DNA of 64,000 nucleotides from SZUA-430 sp044220975 (GCA_044220975.1 JBGAPZ010000005.1:67213-131212), one strand, 5' to 3'. Positions 47,636-56,915 are shown, counted from the first letter of the stretch. Translations and numbers: made by a program. The notes: a model not told the origin generated them from the sequence alone.

Positions 47636-48604
47636 TCATTTCGACCCGTAGGTTGCCGTCACACCGCGCGCGAGCGTCGCGATCGCGGTGCGCAGTTCGC
47701 GCGGTTCGAGCACTTCCATCTCCGCACCCAAATAGAGCAACTGGCGAGCGGCGATTTCGTCGGCTTCGACGGGGATCGTCGCTTTGATCCAGCCTTCGGG
47801 CTTGCAGGGCTGATGGTCGGCTTCCACCGCTTGCGCCGCAGCGGGGCTGACATCGTGAAGGAGCCTGCGCCCGCGCGGCGAGAGTTTGATCGTCGCGCGG
47901 TCTTTGAGCAGCCGGGCTTCGAACTCCTTCGCTGCCTGCGCCCAGTATTTTGCGAGGTCGAAACGGGGCGGGCGGCGCGACGGCGTTTCCAGAACGGCCA
48001 GCGCTTTGATGTTCGAGATCCGGTACATGCGCGGCTTCGCGTCGCTTGCGGCGACGAGATACCAAGTGCCCGCTTTGAACACGAGGCCGAGCGGATCGAG
48101 TTCGCGGGTGACGGTGTCTTTCCAACTGTCGTACGTGATCTTGATGCGGCGGTCGCGCCAGACTGCCGTACCGAGCGTGGGCAAATGTGTGGGCTGTTCC
48201 GCGCGGCGGTACCAATTCAACGGGTCGAGATGGAAGCGCTCTGCCACGCGCTGCGCGCTGGCACCGGAGTCGGCGGGAAGGCTCGCGAGCAGTTTTAACT
48301 GCGCCGCTGCTGCATCGGCACCTAGCCCTAAGTCCGACGCGGCATCGCCCACGCCCGCCAGCAATAGGGCTTCGGCTTCGGCCGGCGTGAAGCCAGTTAA
48401 ACGCGTGCGGTAGCCGTCGAGCAATGCGAAGCCACCGTTGCGGCCGCGTTCCGCGTAAACGGGAACGCCGGCTGCGCTCAGTTGGTCGACGTCGCGGTAG
48501 ATCGTGCGGACCGAGACTTCGAATTCCTGCGCCAAGGTTTCCGCGCTCACGCGGCCGCGCATTTGCAGCAGGATCAGGATCGAGAGGAGACGGCTCGCGC
48601 GCAT
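47636..48604 (-). CDS. YafY-type WYL-domain transcription regulator
   Basis: A 322-residue protein. The N-terminal HTH_11 winged helix (residues 1-55: RLLSILILLQMRGRVSAETLAQEFEVSVRTIYRDVDQLSAAGVPVYAERGRNGGF) leads to a WYL domain (~135-220, ITYDSWKDTVTRELDPLGLVFKAGTWYLVAA) and a WCX C-terminal domain. WYL regulators sense ligands or nucleic acids. A 15-bp palindrome lies in the divergent gap in front of the exported protein gene, which is its likely target. Confidence 0.93.
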   Translation of the reverse strand: MRASRLLSILILLQMRGRVSAETLAQEFEVSVRTIYRDVDQLSAAGVPVYAERGRNGGFALLDGYRTRLTGFTPAEAEALLLAGVGDAASDLGLGADAAAAQLKLLASLPADSGASAQRVAERFHLDPLNWYRRAEQPTHLPTLGTAVWRDRRIKITYDSWKDTVTRELDPLGLVFKAGTWYLVAASDAKPRMYRISNIKALAVLETPSRRPPRFDLAKYWAQAAKEFEARLLKDRATIKLSPRGRRLLHDVSPAAAQAVEADHQPCKPEGWIKATIPVEADEIAARQLLYLGAEMEVLEPRELRTAIATLARGVTATYGSK

Positions 48605-48627
48605 TTCTCCCTCCTAGCACAAATACC

Positions 48628-48642
48628 TGACATTGGATGTCA
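48628..48642. promoter_or_regulatory. Palindromic operator candidate (TGACAT-TGG-ATGTCA)
   Basis: A perfect 6-bp inverted repeat with a 3-base spacer, in the middle of the 82-base gap between the divergent WYL regulator and exported-protein genes. The position fits a site controlling both. Confidence 0.55.
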
Positions 48643-48686
48643 TGCATTGTGGTTTACGACCGGCCGCCTAACTGGAGGGTCGGATT

Positions 48687-49259
48687 ATGGATCAGCAAAG
48701 ACGGACGATTTTGGGTGCGGCGGCCGCGGGTGCCGCAGCAGCCATGTTTGCCACCACGGGATCGGCGGGCGCTGGGCAAGCGGGCGCGCCTGCAAAGACG
48801 ACGCCGGGCAAGCCCGGCGACTTCAACTTCCTGGCCGGCGAATGGCGGATCAAGCATCGGCGCCTTCCGGCGCCTGGCGGCAAGTGGGACGAGTTCGAAG
48901 GCGAGGCGACGTGTTGGACCATCCTCGGCGGCGTCGGCAGCGTGGAGGAGTTGCGCATCCCGGCACGCAATTTTAGCGGCATGGGGCTTCGCCTGCTCGA
49001 CGTCACGAACCGCGTCTGGTCGGACTTTTGGGTGAACGGCAAGAGCGGCGTGCTGACGACGCCCGGCCAGACGGGCAGCTTCGAGAATGGCGCCGGCATC
49101 TTCCTCGCCGACGACGTCGACGACGGTAAGCCGATCAAAGTGCGCGGCGTCTGGGACGAGATCACGCCGACGTCGTGCCGGTGGGCCCAAGCGATTTCGC
49201 GCGATGGCGGGAAGACGTGGGATGAGAATTGGGTGATGAAGTGGACGCGCGTAAAATAG
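48687..49259 (+). CDS. Tat-exported protein of unknown function (DUF1579-like)
   Basis: A 190-residue protein whose N-terminus looks like a Tat signal (MDQQRRTILGAAAAGAAAAMFATTGSAGA, with the twin Arg followed by a hydrophobic stretch). The mature domain is a lipocalin-like beta barrel (FNFLAGEWRIKHRRLPAPGGKWDEFEGEATCWTILGGVGSVEE...GMGLRLLDVTNRVWSDFWVN). It is divergent from the WYL regulator, a frequent pairing for this kind of small protein. Function unknown. Confidence 0.75.
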   Translation: MDQQRRTILGAAAAGAAAAMFATTGSAGAGQAGAPAKTTPGKPGDFNFLAGEWRIKHRRLPAPGGKWDEFEGEATCWTILGGVGSVEELRIPARNFSGMGLRLLDVTNRVWSDFWVNGKSGVLTTPGQTGSFENGAGIFLADDVDDGKPIKVRGVWDEITPTSCRWAQAISRDGGKTWDENWVMKWTRVK

Positions 49260-49301
49260 GCGCCACTTGATAGACGTTCACGGTTGGGCGACAGTCCCGC
49301 C

Positions 49302-50042
49302 GTGGACGATCTTTTCAACTTAACGGGCAAGATTGCGCTCGTGACCGGCGGGTCGCGCGGCTTGGGCTTGCAAATGGTGCGCGCGTTCGCCGAACGCGGC
49401 GCCGATATCATCATCGCGAGCCGGAAGCTTGAAGCTTGCGAGGCGGCGGCGGACGAAGTTCGCGCGATGGGGCGCCGGGCGCTTGCGATTGCGGCCAACG
49501 CCAGCAAGTGGAGCGAGATGGACCGCCTGGCCGAGGCTGCCTACGGCGCGTTCGGGCGGATCGACATTCTGGTCAACAACGCCGGCATGTCACCCGCCAT
49601 CCCTTCGCACGAGGTGACGGAGGAGTGGTTCGACAAGATCGTCGCGCTCAACTTCAAGGGGCCGTTCCGGCTGGCGGCCAACGTCGCCAAGCGCATGGCG
49701 GACGGCGACGGCGGCGTGATCATCAACATTTCGTCCACAGGCGCACTGGTGCCACTACCCGCGGTCGTTCCCTATTCCGGCGCGAAGGCGGCGCTGAACG
49801 CGATGACGGTGTCGCTCGCGCGCGAGTACGGGCCGAAGGTGCGCGTGAACGCGATTTCGGCAGGACCGTTTCTGACCGATATTTCCAAGGCTTGGAGCGA
49901 GGAGGCGCGCCGCACGGCGCACAACTCGCTGCATCGACCGGGCCGGCCGGAAGAGATCGTGACGACGGCGCTTTATCTCGCAAGCCCCGCGTCGAGCTTC
50001 ACGACAGGTGCGATCGTGCGTTGCGACGGCGGGCAGAGCTGA
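49302..50042 (+). CDS. SDR family oxidoreductase
   Basis: 246 residues from the GTG at 49302 (MDDLFNLTGKIALVTGGSRGLG), the form common among relatives; a TTG at 49284 adds six. It is a classical short-chain dehydrogenase: the NAD(P)-binding TGGSRGLG loop, NNAG (ILVNNAGMSP), catalytic Ser in INISSTGALV, and the YSGAK (YxxxK) pair. It is cytoplasmic and oxidises or reduces an alcohol/ketone; the substrate is unknown. The arginine in loop 2 (ASRKLEACEAA) suggests NADPH use. Confidence 0.92.
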   Translation: MDDLFNLTGKIALVTGGSRGLGLQMVRAFAERGADIIIASRKLEACEAAADEVRAMGRRALAIAANASKWSEMDRLAEAAYGAFGRIDILVNNAGMSPAIPSHEVTEEWFDKIVALNFKGPFRLAANVAKRMADGDGGVIINISSTGALVPLPAVVPYSGAKAALNAMTVSLAREYGPKVRVNAISAGPFLTDISKAWSEEARRTAHNSLHRPGRPEEIVTTALYLASPASSFTTGAIVRCDGGQS

Positions 50043-50132
50043 CGGCGCTCGCTCTCGTGCCAGCGTTGATTCTTCGTCGCCCGCGTTACAATTGAGTGTC
50101 GCCGATTCGCGACAGCAACCGGTGAGCCCCTG

Positions 50133-51110
50133 ATGCGCGTTGGTCTTACGTACGATCTTCGGTCGGACTATCTGAAGGAAGGCTACTCCCTTGAGGAGAC
50201 GGCGGAGTTCGACAAAGAAGACACGATCGCGGGCCTTGAGGGTGCGATCGCGAGCCACGGGCATAAGGTCGATCGCATCGGGAACGTGAAGGCGCTGGTC
50301 GCGCGGCTTGCCAAAGGGGATCGTTGGGATCTCGTCTTCAACATCGCGGAAGGCATGCGCGGGATCGCGCGCGAGGCGCAAGTGCCGGCGTTGCTTGAGG
50401 CGTACGACATCCCTTGCACGTTCGCGGATGCGGGTGTTCTGACGCTTTGTCTGCACAAGGGTTACACCAAGGCGGTGCTGCAGGCGGCCGGTGTCGCGAC
50501 GGCGCCGTTTGCCGTGGTCGAGCGCGAGGAGGACATTGCGCGCGTCGCCCTGCCCTACCCGCTTTTCGTGAAACCTGTCGCGGAAGGCACGGGAAAAGGC
50601 ATCACGCCGCGTTCGATCGTGCGCGACGCCGCGGCGTTAAAGCCCGCCGTGCTCGACCTATTGAAGAAGCACGGTCAGCCGGTGCTGGTGGAACCCTATC
50701 TGACGGGGCGCGAGTTTACCGTCGGCCTATTCGGTTCGGGCGCGTTGACGCGCGCGGTTGCGGCGATGGAAATTCACTTAGGCGAGAAGGCGGAGCCCGG
50801 GCTCTACTCGCTTTCGAACAAAGAGAACTACGAAGACCGCGTGACCTACACGATCGCGACCGACGCGCTGGGCCGCGAGGCGGAGCGTGTGGCCATTGCC
50901 GCGTGGACGGCGCTGGGTTGTCGCGACGCGGGCCGCGCGGATTTGCGCGCCGGCGCGGACGGCAAAGTGTATTTCCTGGAAGTGAACCCGCTCGCCGGCA
51001 TCAACGAGAAGACGTCGGACCTGCCGATCATGTGGCGGTTGCTGGGGCGGAAGTACGAGGATTTGATCGGCATCATCCTCGACGAAGCGATGACGCGGGT
51101 GAAGCGCTAG
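50133..51110 (+). CDS. D-alanine-D-alanine ligase-like ATP-grasp protein
   Basis: A 325-residue ATP-grasp ligase. N-terminal MRVGLTYDLRSDYLKEGYSLEE, the ATP-binding strand YPLFVKPVAEGTGKGI, and the metal-binding end KVYFLEVNPLAGINEKTSDLP (with the NP pair) match the Ddl family. The sequence is diverged from true Ddl: the usual P-loop SSVG is GTGKG, and it lies outside a cell-wall cluster. It is therefore probably a paralogue forming another peptide bond. Confidence 0.82.
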   Translation: MRVGLTYDLRSDYLKEGYSLEETAEFDKEDTIAGLEGAIASHGHKVDRIGNVKALVARLAKGDRWDLVFNIAEGMRGIAREAQVPALLEAYDIPCTFADAGVLTLCLHKGYTKAVLQAAGVATAPFAVVEREEDIARVALPYPLFVKPVAEGTGKGITPRSIVRDAAALKPAVLDLLKKHGQPVLVEPYLTGREFTVGLFGSGALTRAVAAMEIHLGEKAEPGLYSLSNKENYEDRVTYTIATDALGREAERVAIAAWTALGCRDAGRADLRAGADGKVYFLEVNPLAGINEKTSDLPIMWRLLGRKYEDLIGIILDEAMTRVKR

Positions 51111-51251
51111 CGGAATGACCATCGGGCCTACGCTTCCGGGGGCTTGCCATTGACCTGTGACGACGGTGGTTGGTAGCAGTTCTTCGTGCTGGGTCGAGCA
51201 GTAGGCGAATTGTTGGCGCTGCCGCGGCCCTAACACAGGAACGCGAAGACA

Positions 51252-52070
51252 GTGTTCAAAGCGAAACTTACTTTGTTCGGCGCCGCGATGTCGGCCGCGT
51301 TGCTATTCGGCCCGGCGCATGCGGAGGCTGTCGTCCCGCTTGAGACGTATGTTGGAAAACTCAAACAGGTTCGCGTCACGATAGCGGGAGGAGAGCGGCA
51401 ATTCCTCTTCGACACCGGCGGTGGCTATACGTTGATTTCTCCGGCGATCGCCCAAGCCCTCGGCTGCGTGCCATCCGGGCGTATCGCCGGCTTTCGAATG
51501 ACGGGCGAACGATTCGACACACCGCTTTGCCGGCGGGTGCGCTTTTCGATCGGCACTCTAACGTCGCAAACCGAGACGGCCGGCGTGTTCGATCTCATGG
51601 CCCTGCTGCCAAAGGAGCTGCCGCGGCTTGATGGCGTCATTTCTTTGGCGAGCTTTCAGGGCCGCCGCATAGCGCTCGACCTCGCAGCCGGCAAATTGAG
51701 CGTCGCCGCGCGGCCGAAGGGACACAACTTTTCCTGTCGTGCCGCATCCGGGCTCGACGGCAGCGGTTACGTGCTGTTTGCTGCAGTCGAGCGGGCGGGG
51801 TCGGAGTACTGGTTCGAGGTCGACTCGGGCAATGTCGACGTCGTTCGTCTTGCGCCGCATGTTGCGCCCGCGTTCGGGCTTGATTCAAACTCACAAGAGA
51901 CGAAGCAAATCGACTTCTCGCTCGGAGGCGCGCCCGCCGTGCGCGTGGGCGCTCGGGTCGCGGAAATCCTGTATGACGGCGTCATCGGCGCAGAGTACCT
52001 TGGGCATGGGACGCTCTATGCGGACCTCGGCGGCCGCGTGTCGTGTAGCTGGCAGCCCCACCCGTTGTGA
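51252..52070 (+). CDS. Exported retropepsin-like aspartyl protease
   Basis: 272 residues with a GTG start at 51252 and a signal peptide (MFKAKLTLFGAAMSAALLFGPAHAEA). The retroviral-type active-site motif appears as FLFDTGGGYTLIS (DTG). A second DTG-like half (YWFEVDSGNVDVVRL) suggests a two-lobed single-chain enzyme with DSG as its partner motif. It would act in the periplasm; the substrate is unknown. It is single-copy with no operon partner. Confidence 0.78.
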   Translation: MFKAKLTLFGAAMSAALLFGPAHAEAVVPLETYVGKLKQVRVTIAGGERQFLFDTGGGYTLISPAIAQALGCVPSGRIAGFRMTGERFDTPLCRRVRFSIGTLTSQTETAGVFDLMALLPKELPRLDGVISLASFQGRRIALDLAAGKLSVAARPKGHNFSCRAASGLDGSGYVLFAAVERAGSEYWFEVDSGNVDVVRLAPHVAPAFGLDSNSQETKQIDFSLGGAPAVRVGARVAEILYDGVIGAEYLGHGTLYADLGGRVSCSWQPHPL

Positions 52071-52099
52071 TGCTTCAGTGAGTTCAGGGGATTCTTGCG

Positions 52100-52873
52100 C
52101 TATGCCCGCCGTTTCAGCGGCAGGATCACCGGGGCGCCGGCGTGGTCGCCGATGAAGGCGTCGATGCCGAAGGATTTGCGGAGCGTTTCGCTGGAGAGGG
52201 TTGCGGCGGGTTCGCCGTCGGCGCTGACCTTGCCTTCGTTGAGCAGAAGCACACGGGTAGCGTGGCGCGCGGCGATCGAGAGGTCGTGCAGCACAACGAT
52301 GACGAGTGCGCCTGCTTCGCTTGCGGCTTTCAGGACTTCCATCGCGTGGAGTTGATGGCTGGGGTCGAGCTGCGCGAACGGTTCGTCGGCCAGGATGATT
52401 TTTGCTTCGCTGCTGAGCGCGCGAGCGAGCAGCGCGCGGGCGCGTTCGCCGCCCGAGAGCGATGTCGCGGCGCGGTCGGCCAGATGGGCGATATCGCAGG
52501 CTTGCATGGCGCGCGCGATGGCGGCCTCATCGGCGTCGGTCTTTTTGGCAAAGCGGTGCACGTGCGGCAGGCGGCCGAGTGCCACGATGTTGCGCACGGT
52601 GAGCGGCCAGTGAACTTCGCCGCCCTGAGGCAGATAGGCGATTTCGCGCGCGAGGTCGGCGCGGCGCCAGTTGGCGAGCGATTTGCCGTGCAGCGCGATC
52701 TCGCCGCTTGCGGTTGGAATCAAGCCCGCGGCGGCGCGCATCAATGTCGACTTGCCGGAACCGTTCGGTCCCATGATGGCGACGCATTCGCCCGGCGCAA
52801 ACTTGGCGCTGATGCCGGTCAGCACCGTGCGGCTGCCCAGCGCGACGTTCAGGTTCGTGAGCGCAAGCGTCAT
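52100..52873 (-). CDS. btuD: Cobalamin (FecE-type) ABC transporter ATP-binding protein
   Basis: A 257-residue ATPase with Walker A GPNGSGKST, signature LSGGERARALLARAL, Walker B ILADEPFAQLD and the switch His in VVLHDLSIAARH. It is the last gene of the btuCD unit and overlaps btuC by ATGA. The family also serves haem and siderophores, but the cobalamin riboswitch upstream points to vitamin B12. Confidence 0.88.
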   Translation of the reverse strand: MTLALTNLNVALGSRTVLTGISAKFAPGECVAIMGPNGSGKSTLMRAAAGLIPTASGEIALHGKSLANWRRADLAREIAYLPQGGEVHWPLTVRNIVALGRLPHVHRFAKKTDADEAAIARAMQACDIAHLADRAATSLSGGERARALLARALSSEAKIILADEPFAQLDPSHQLHAMEVLKAASEAGALVIVVLHDLSIAARHATRVLLLNEGKVSADGEPAATLSSETLRKSFGIDAFIGDHAGAPVILPLKRRA

Positions 52874-53862
52874 GTGAGTTCGCGCCTCAGTTTGAAGACG
52901 AGCCAGAGGAAGAACGGCACGCCGATGAGCGACGTGAAGACGCCGAGCATAAGTTCAGGCCCCGACGGCACGACGCGCACGGCAATATCGGCGATGAGCA
53001 CGAGAAGTGCGCCGCCGATGGCGCTTGGGATCAGCAGCTTCGACGGCGTGTGGCCGACGAACGGACGGCAGAGATGCGGCACGATGAGACCGACGAACGC
53101 GATCGCGCCGGTGACGGCGACGCTTGCGCCGACCGCGAGCGTCACGCCTGCGATAACGCGGCGCTGGACGTTGGCGACTTCGATGCCGAGCGACTTTGCG
53201 GCGTCTTCGCCCAACGTCAGTGCGTCGAGCGCGCGGCCGGTGCTGGCGAGGAGGACGAGACCGACTGCCACGAACGGGCTTGCGAGCAAGACGTCGTCGA
53301 AGCTGCGGTCTTTGAGCGAGCCCAAAATCCAAAATACGATCTCGCTGACCGCATAGGGGTTCGGCGCGAGGTTTAAAGCGAGCGCCATCAGTGCAGCCGC
53401 AAGATTGGCGAGCGCGACACCTGCCAGGATCAATGTCAGCACGCCGTTGTCACGGCCGCTCAAGAGGCTCAGCGCGACGGCTGCGATCGAAGCGCCGATC
53501 ATTGCGGTCAGAGGAAGCGCGAACGGGAACGCCGTCGAAAGGCCGAAATAGATCGCGATGACGGCGCCAAGCGATGCGAACGATGCGATGCCCATGACGC
53601 CGGGCTCGGCGAGCGGATTCCTGAGCAGACCTTGCAGCGCCGCACCGCTCATGCCGAGTGCTGCGCCCGCGAGCAGGCCCAGCAGCATGCGCGGCAGACG
53701 GATGTCGCGCATGATGACGCCGGCCGTGCCGGTATCGTTCAACAAGCCGTCGATGACGGTCGAGGCGCTCAGCGGTGCGTAGCCGATGAACAGCGACGCG
53801 ATCGCGGCCAGCAACGTGGCTGCGGTGAGTGCGATCGGCAGTCTCGAAACCTTGTCGTCCAT
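52870..53862 (-). CDS. btuC: Cobalamin (FecCD-type) ABC transporter permease
   Basis: A 330-residue membrane protein with about ten helices and the FecCD family marks RLPRMLLGLLAGAALGMSGAALQGLLRNPLAEPGVMGI and AFVGLIVPHLCRPFVGHTPSKLLIPSAIGGALLVLIADIAVR. It is the translocation pore of the uptake system. Its ATG at 53862 follows the riboswitch by ~80 bases, so expression should fall when cobalamin is plentiful. btuF is encoded 2 kb away on the same strand. Confidence 0.9.
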   Translation of the reverse strand: MDDKVSRLPIALTAATLLAAIASLFIGYAPLSASTVIDGLLNDTGTAGVIMRDIRLPRMLLGLLAGAALGMSGAALQGLLRNPLAEPGVMGIASFASLGAVIAIYFGLSTAFPFALPLTAMIGASIAAVALSLLSGRDNGVLTLILAGVALANLAAALMALALNLAPNPYAVSEIVFWILGSLKDRSFDDVLLASPFVAVGLVLLASTGRALDALTLGEDAAKSLGIEVANVQRRVIAGVTLAVGASVAVTGAIAFVGLIVPHLCRPFVGHTPSKLLIPSAIGGALLVLIADIAVRVVPSGPELMLGVFTSLIGVPFFLWLVFKLRRELT

Positions 53863-53944
53863 GGCCTCACGTCGCGTTCGTCAGTCGCCGCGACGGTTGC
53901 CCGCTTTCCACGCGCGCACCCCGGCGCATAGAAGGACGACGGCG

Positions 53945-54110
53945 TCCGGCAGGTTTCCTGGCTTGCGGCTCAAGCGCTTGTCGCCGGCCTTCCCGAAGCT
54001 TGCGCTTCAGTGGCGTTGTCGGCGACGAGCTTGCCGCTCACAGTTGCGGGGGCAGCCGCGGTTTTAACCGCGTTCCCTTTCCGGACACGTGAGCATTGGG
54101 TTACTCCGCT
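53945..54110 (-). ncRNA. Cobalamin riboswitch (B12 element)
   Basis: Read on the minus strand, the region has the conserved parts in order: AAAGGGAACGCGGTTAAAAC, then GGCTGCCCCCGCAACTGTGA, then CCACTG, GGGAAGGC, and the B12 box GCAAGCCAGGAAACCTGCC (53966-53948). This is the classical adenosylcobalamin-sensing leader. It lies just upstream of btuC and should shut off btuCD when B12 is bound. Boundaries are approximate. Confidence 0.95.
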
Positions 54111-54204
54111 TTGGCGGGGCGTGCAAGGCTGGGGCTGCCCTCGCGTTGCAGAGTCGGCCGGGGTGAGATACGGCAAATACGCGAACCAATCGATGGAGAA
54201 CAAC

Positions 54205-56016
54205 ATGGACCGCCGCGATTTTTTGCAGACCACGTGTGCGCTGGGGCTGACCGCTATGTTTGCGGGAAACAAGGTGTGGGCGGCGGAAAATGCGGCGGAT
54301 GCCGAGGTCAATGCAGCATTGGAAGCGATCTTCGATGAGCGTCTCGTCAACGCGCCGGAACTCGCATCTTCCATGGGTCTGGATAAGGGCGAACATGCCG
54401 ATCTCAAATCGAAACTCCGCCCCAGAACCGCGGAGCGGCGCGCCGCCGATCTTGCGCGCGACAAGAAAGCGATCGCTGCGCTCGAAGCGATCGATCGGAA
54501 GCGACTATCGTCCGCCGGCCGCCTCAACCTCGAGGTCGTTCTCTATTCTTTGAACGTTAGTACTGTCAGTCCGGAAAGGTTCGGCATCAATTCCGCTCAG
54601 CGGCCTTACCCGATTTTCCAACAGGGCGGCGCTTATTTTCAAACACCGGATTTTTTGAACACCGCGCACACGATTGAAAGTACGTCCGATTGCGAGGCCT
54701 ATCTTGAGCGCCTTGAAGCGTTTTCCGGCACGCTTGATGAGGATACGGAAGAGCAGAAGGCGCAGGCCGCGCGCGGGTTCCTGGCGCCTGCCTGGTCGCT
54801 CGACCTCACGCTCGGACAAATGACGAAGCTGCGCGCGCAAGAGGCCGATCAGAGTTCGATCGTCGACTCGCTTGTGCGCCGTGCCGCCGCAAAAGGGATC
54901 AGCGGCGACTGGCAGGAGCGTGCCGCGAAGCTTTTGCGGAAGGCCGTCTACCCCGCACTTGACCGGCAGATCGAAGCGGTGACGGCGTTGAAGCCGCTCT
55001 CCAAACCCGGCGACGGTGCTTCGCGTTTGCCGGATGGCGCCGCCATCTACGCAGCCGCCTTGGAAGCCGCAACTACGACGACGTTATCCCCGGAGAAAGT
55101 TCACAAACTGGGGCTCGAGCAAGTGGCCGATATTTCGGCGAAGCTCGATACGATCTTGCGCCGCGCAGGCATGAAGAAGGGCACCGTGGGCGCGCGGCTT
55201 GCGGCGCTCAATCAGGCGCCCGACCAGCTCTACGCGAACACGGATGAAGGCCGCGCCGCGCTGATCGCTTCGCTGAATGCCGGCGTCAAAGACATGTATG
55301 CGCGCCTACCGCGCGATTTTCGTACCTTGCCGACGCAGCCGCTCGAAATTCGCCGGGTGCCGGCGGAAATCCAGGATGGCGCTTCGAACGGCTACTACAA
55401 TCGTGCTGCGCTCGATGGTTCGCGCCCTGCGATTTATTTCATCAATCTCAAAGACGTCGGCGATTGGCCGAAATATTCGTTGCCGTCGCTCACCTACCAC
55501 GAGGGCGTGCCGGGCCATCATTTGCAGATCAGCATTGCGCAAGAATCGAAGGACATCCCAACGCTCCGCAAGATTGCCGGGTTCTCTGCCTATAGCGAAG
55601 GCTGGGCGCTCTATGCCGAGCAGTTGTCGGACGAACTAGGCGCCTACAAGGGCCTTGAGCGAGCGGGCTATTTACAATCCTTCCTCTTCCGCGCTGCGCG
55701 CCTCGTCGTTGACACCGGGTTGCACGCAAAGGATTGGAGCCGCGAAAAGGCCGTCGATTATCTTTTCGCGACCACGGGCTTCGCGCGGCCGCGAGCCCAA
55801 CGCGAAGTCGAGCGTTATTGCACGCAAATCGGTCAGGCTTGCAGCTACAAAATCGGCCACACCACTTGGGTGCGGGCGCGCGACAAAGCGCAGAAGGCGC
55901 TCGGCAAGCGCTTTAACGTCAAATCCTTCCATGAGATTCTCAAGGAAGGCGCGATGCCGCTCACTATCCTCGAGCGGCGTATCGAAGAGCGGACGAACGC
56001 ACTCAAGCGGCGTTGA
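54205..56016 (+). CDS. DUF885 family zinc metallopeptidase, Tat-exported
   Basis: 603 residues from the ATG at 54205, chosen because GGAG at 54195-54198 precedes it and a Tat signal begins there (MDRRDFLQTTCALGLTAMFAGNKVWAA). The C-terminal half contains the zinc-binding HExxxGHH motif as LTYHEGVPGHHLQISIAQE (near residue 432) and SEGWALYAEQL, both typical of DUF885 (M32/M3-like) enzymes. It would act in the periplasm on peptides. It is transcribed away from the B12 riboswitch but shares its upstream gap. Confidence 0.9.
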   Translation: MDRRDFLQTTCALGLTAMFAGNKVWAAENAADAEVNAALEAIFDERLVNAPELASSMGLDKGEHADLKSKLRPRTAERRAADLARDKKAIAALEAIDRKRLSSAGRLNLEVVLYSLNVSTVSPERFGINSAQRPYPIFQQGGAYFQTPDFLNTAHTIESTSDCEAYLERLEAFSGTLDEDTEEQKAQAARGFLAPAWSLDLTLGQMTKLRAQEADQSSIVDSLVRRAAAKGISGDWQERAAKLLRKAVYPALDRQIEAVTALKPLSKPGDGASRLPDGAAIYAAALEAATTTTLSPEKVHKLGLEQVADISAKLDTILRRAGMKKGTVGARLAALNQAPDQLYANTDEGRAALIASLNAGVKDMYARLPRDFRTLPTQPLEIRRVPAEIQDGASNGYYNRAALDGSRPAIYFINLKDVGDWPKYSLPSLTYHEGVPGHHLQISIAQESKDIPTLRKIAGFSAYSEGWALYAEQLSDELGAYKGLERAGYLQSFLFRAARLVVDTGLHAKDWSREKAVDYLFATTGFARPRAQREVERYCTQIGQACSYKIGHTTWVRARDKAQKALGKRFNVKSFHEILKEGAMPLTILERRIEERTNALKRR

Positions 56017-56030
56017 TCACCCCGGCTCGG

Positions 56031-56867
56031 CTACTCTTTCCCGCTCGCTCGCGCGATTCTGGTGCGTTCGGCACTGAGCCGTTCGACCGCTTCGCCGACC
56101 CAGGGGCCGGGGCAGAGCCAGAGGCGCGAGGGGATGTGGTAGAGCGCGGTCTTGCCTTTGAGCGCGCGGAACGCCGGGTGGCGCAGGATGCTTTGCGCGC
56201 GGCTTGCAGTGCGGCCGTAGGAGTCGTCGATGACGAGCAGCTGCGGTGCTGCGGCGACGACGGTTTCCAGGGCCACAGTGGCGTAGGCTTGGCCGGTCAG
56301 TTCCGGCGCGATGTTCGTGAGGCCTGCCGCGTCTAGGATGTCGTTCGTCAGCGTTCCGGCGCCGGAGGTCAGGCCGTTCGGTTCGTAGACGAGCGTGGTG
56401 ACGGGTGCGGTCGTCGTCGCCTTCGAGCGCGCGATGCGAGCGTTCATGCCGGCGATCAGTTCTTCGCCGCGTTGCTGTTCGCCGAGCGCGATGGCCGCGT
56501 CGCGGATGACTTTGCGGACATCTTCGAGCGATGAGGCGTAGCCCACGATGTGGACGGGGACGCCGATCGTGGCGGCGAGGCGGTTTGCGCCTTTGCCGGT
56601 GTAGATGTCGCCCAGGATCAGGTCGGGCTTCAGTTCGACGATTTCTTCGGCGCGGGCGTTGTTGATGCGGATGCCGCGTGCTTCTTCGGCGAGGTTCGAG
56701 ATTTCGCCTTCCGTCGCCATGCGCGAGACGGAGAGAATGCGCGTGCGGTCCACCAGGGCCAGCGCCAGTTGGTCGGCGCAGACGTTCGTCGAGACGATGC
56801 GCTGAGGCTTGCTCATGGCGGGGACCGCGAGGGCAAGCAGCGCGATAATGCAGAGGCGGAGCGTCAT
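56031..56867 (-). CDS. btuF: Cobalamin-type ABC transporter substrate-binding protein
   Basis: A 278-residue protein with a signal peptide (MTLRLCIIALLALAVPAMSKPQ). It has the class III periplasmic-binding fold: RIVSTNVCADQLALALVDRTRILSVS, IVELKPDLILGD, and a C-terminal lobe ending in GEAVERL. It is convergent with DUF885 and on the same strand as btuCD. The cobalamin riboswitch makes B12 the best guess, but haem or siderophore specificity remains possible. Confidence 0.82.
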   Translation of the reverse strand: MTLRLCIIALLALAVPAMSKPQRIVSTNVCADQLALALVDRTRILSVSRMATEGEISNLAEEARGIRINNARAEEIVELKPDLILGDIYTGKGANRLAATIGVPVHIVGYASSLEDVRKVIRDAAIALGEQQRGEELIAGMNARIARSKATTTAPVTTLVYEPNGLTSGAGTLTNDILDAAGLTNIAPELTGQAYATVALETVVAAAPQLLVIDDSYGRTASRAQSILRHPAFRALKGKTALYHIPSRLWLCPGPWVGEAVERLSAERTRIARASGKE

Positions 56868-56915
56868 GGAGTTGCTCTATAGTCAGTCGGACACGAAATC
56901 GCCAGTGAGGATGAC

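Noticed and set aside
47325..48647. 440-codon minus-strand frame covering the tRNA and WYL gene
   Set aside because: Crosses a tRNA and the WYL regulator in another frame; only its last 66 codons are kept, as a low-confidence possibility.
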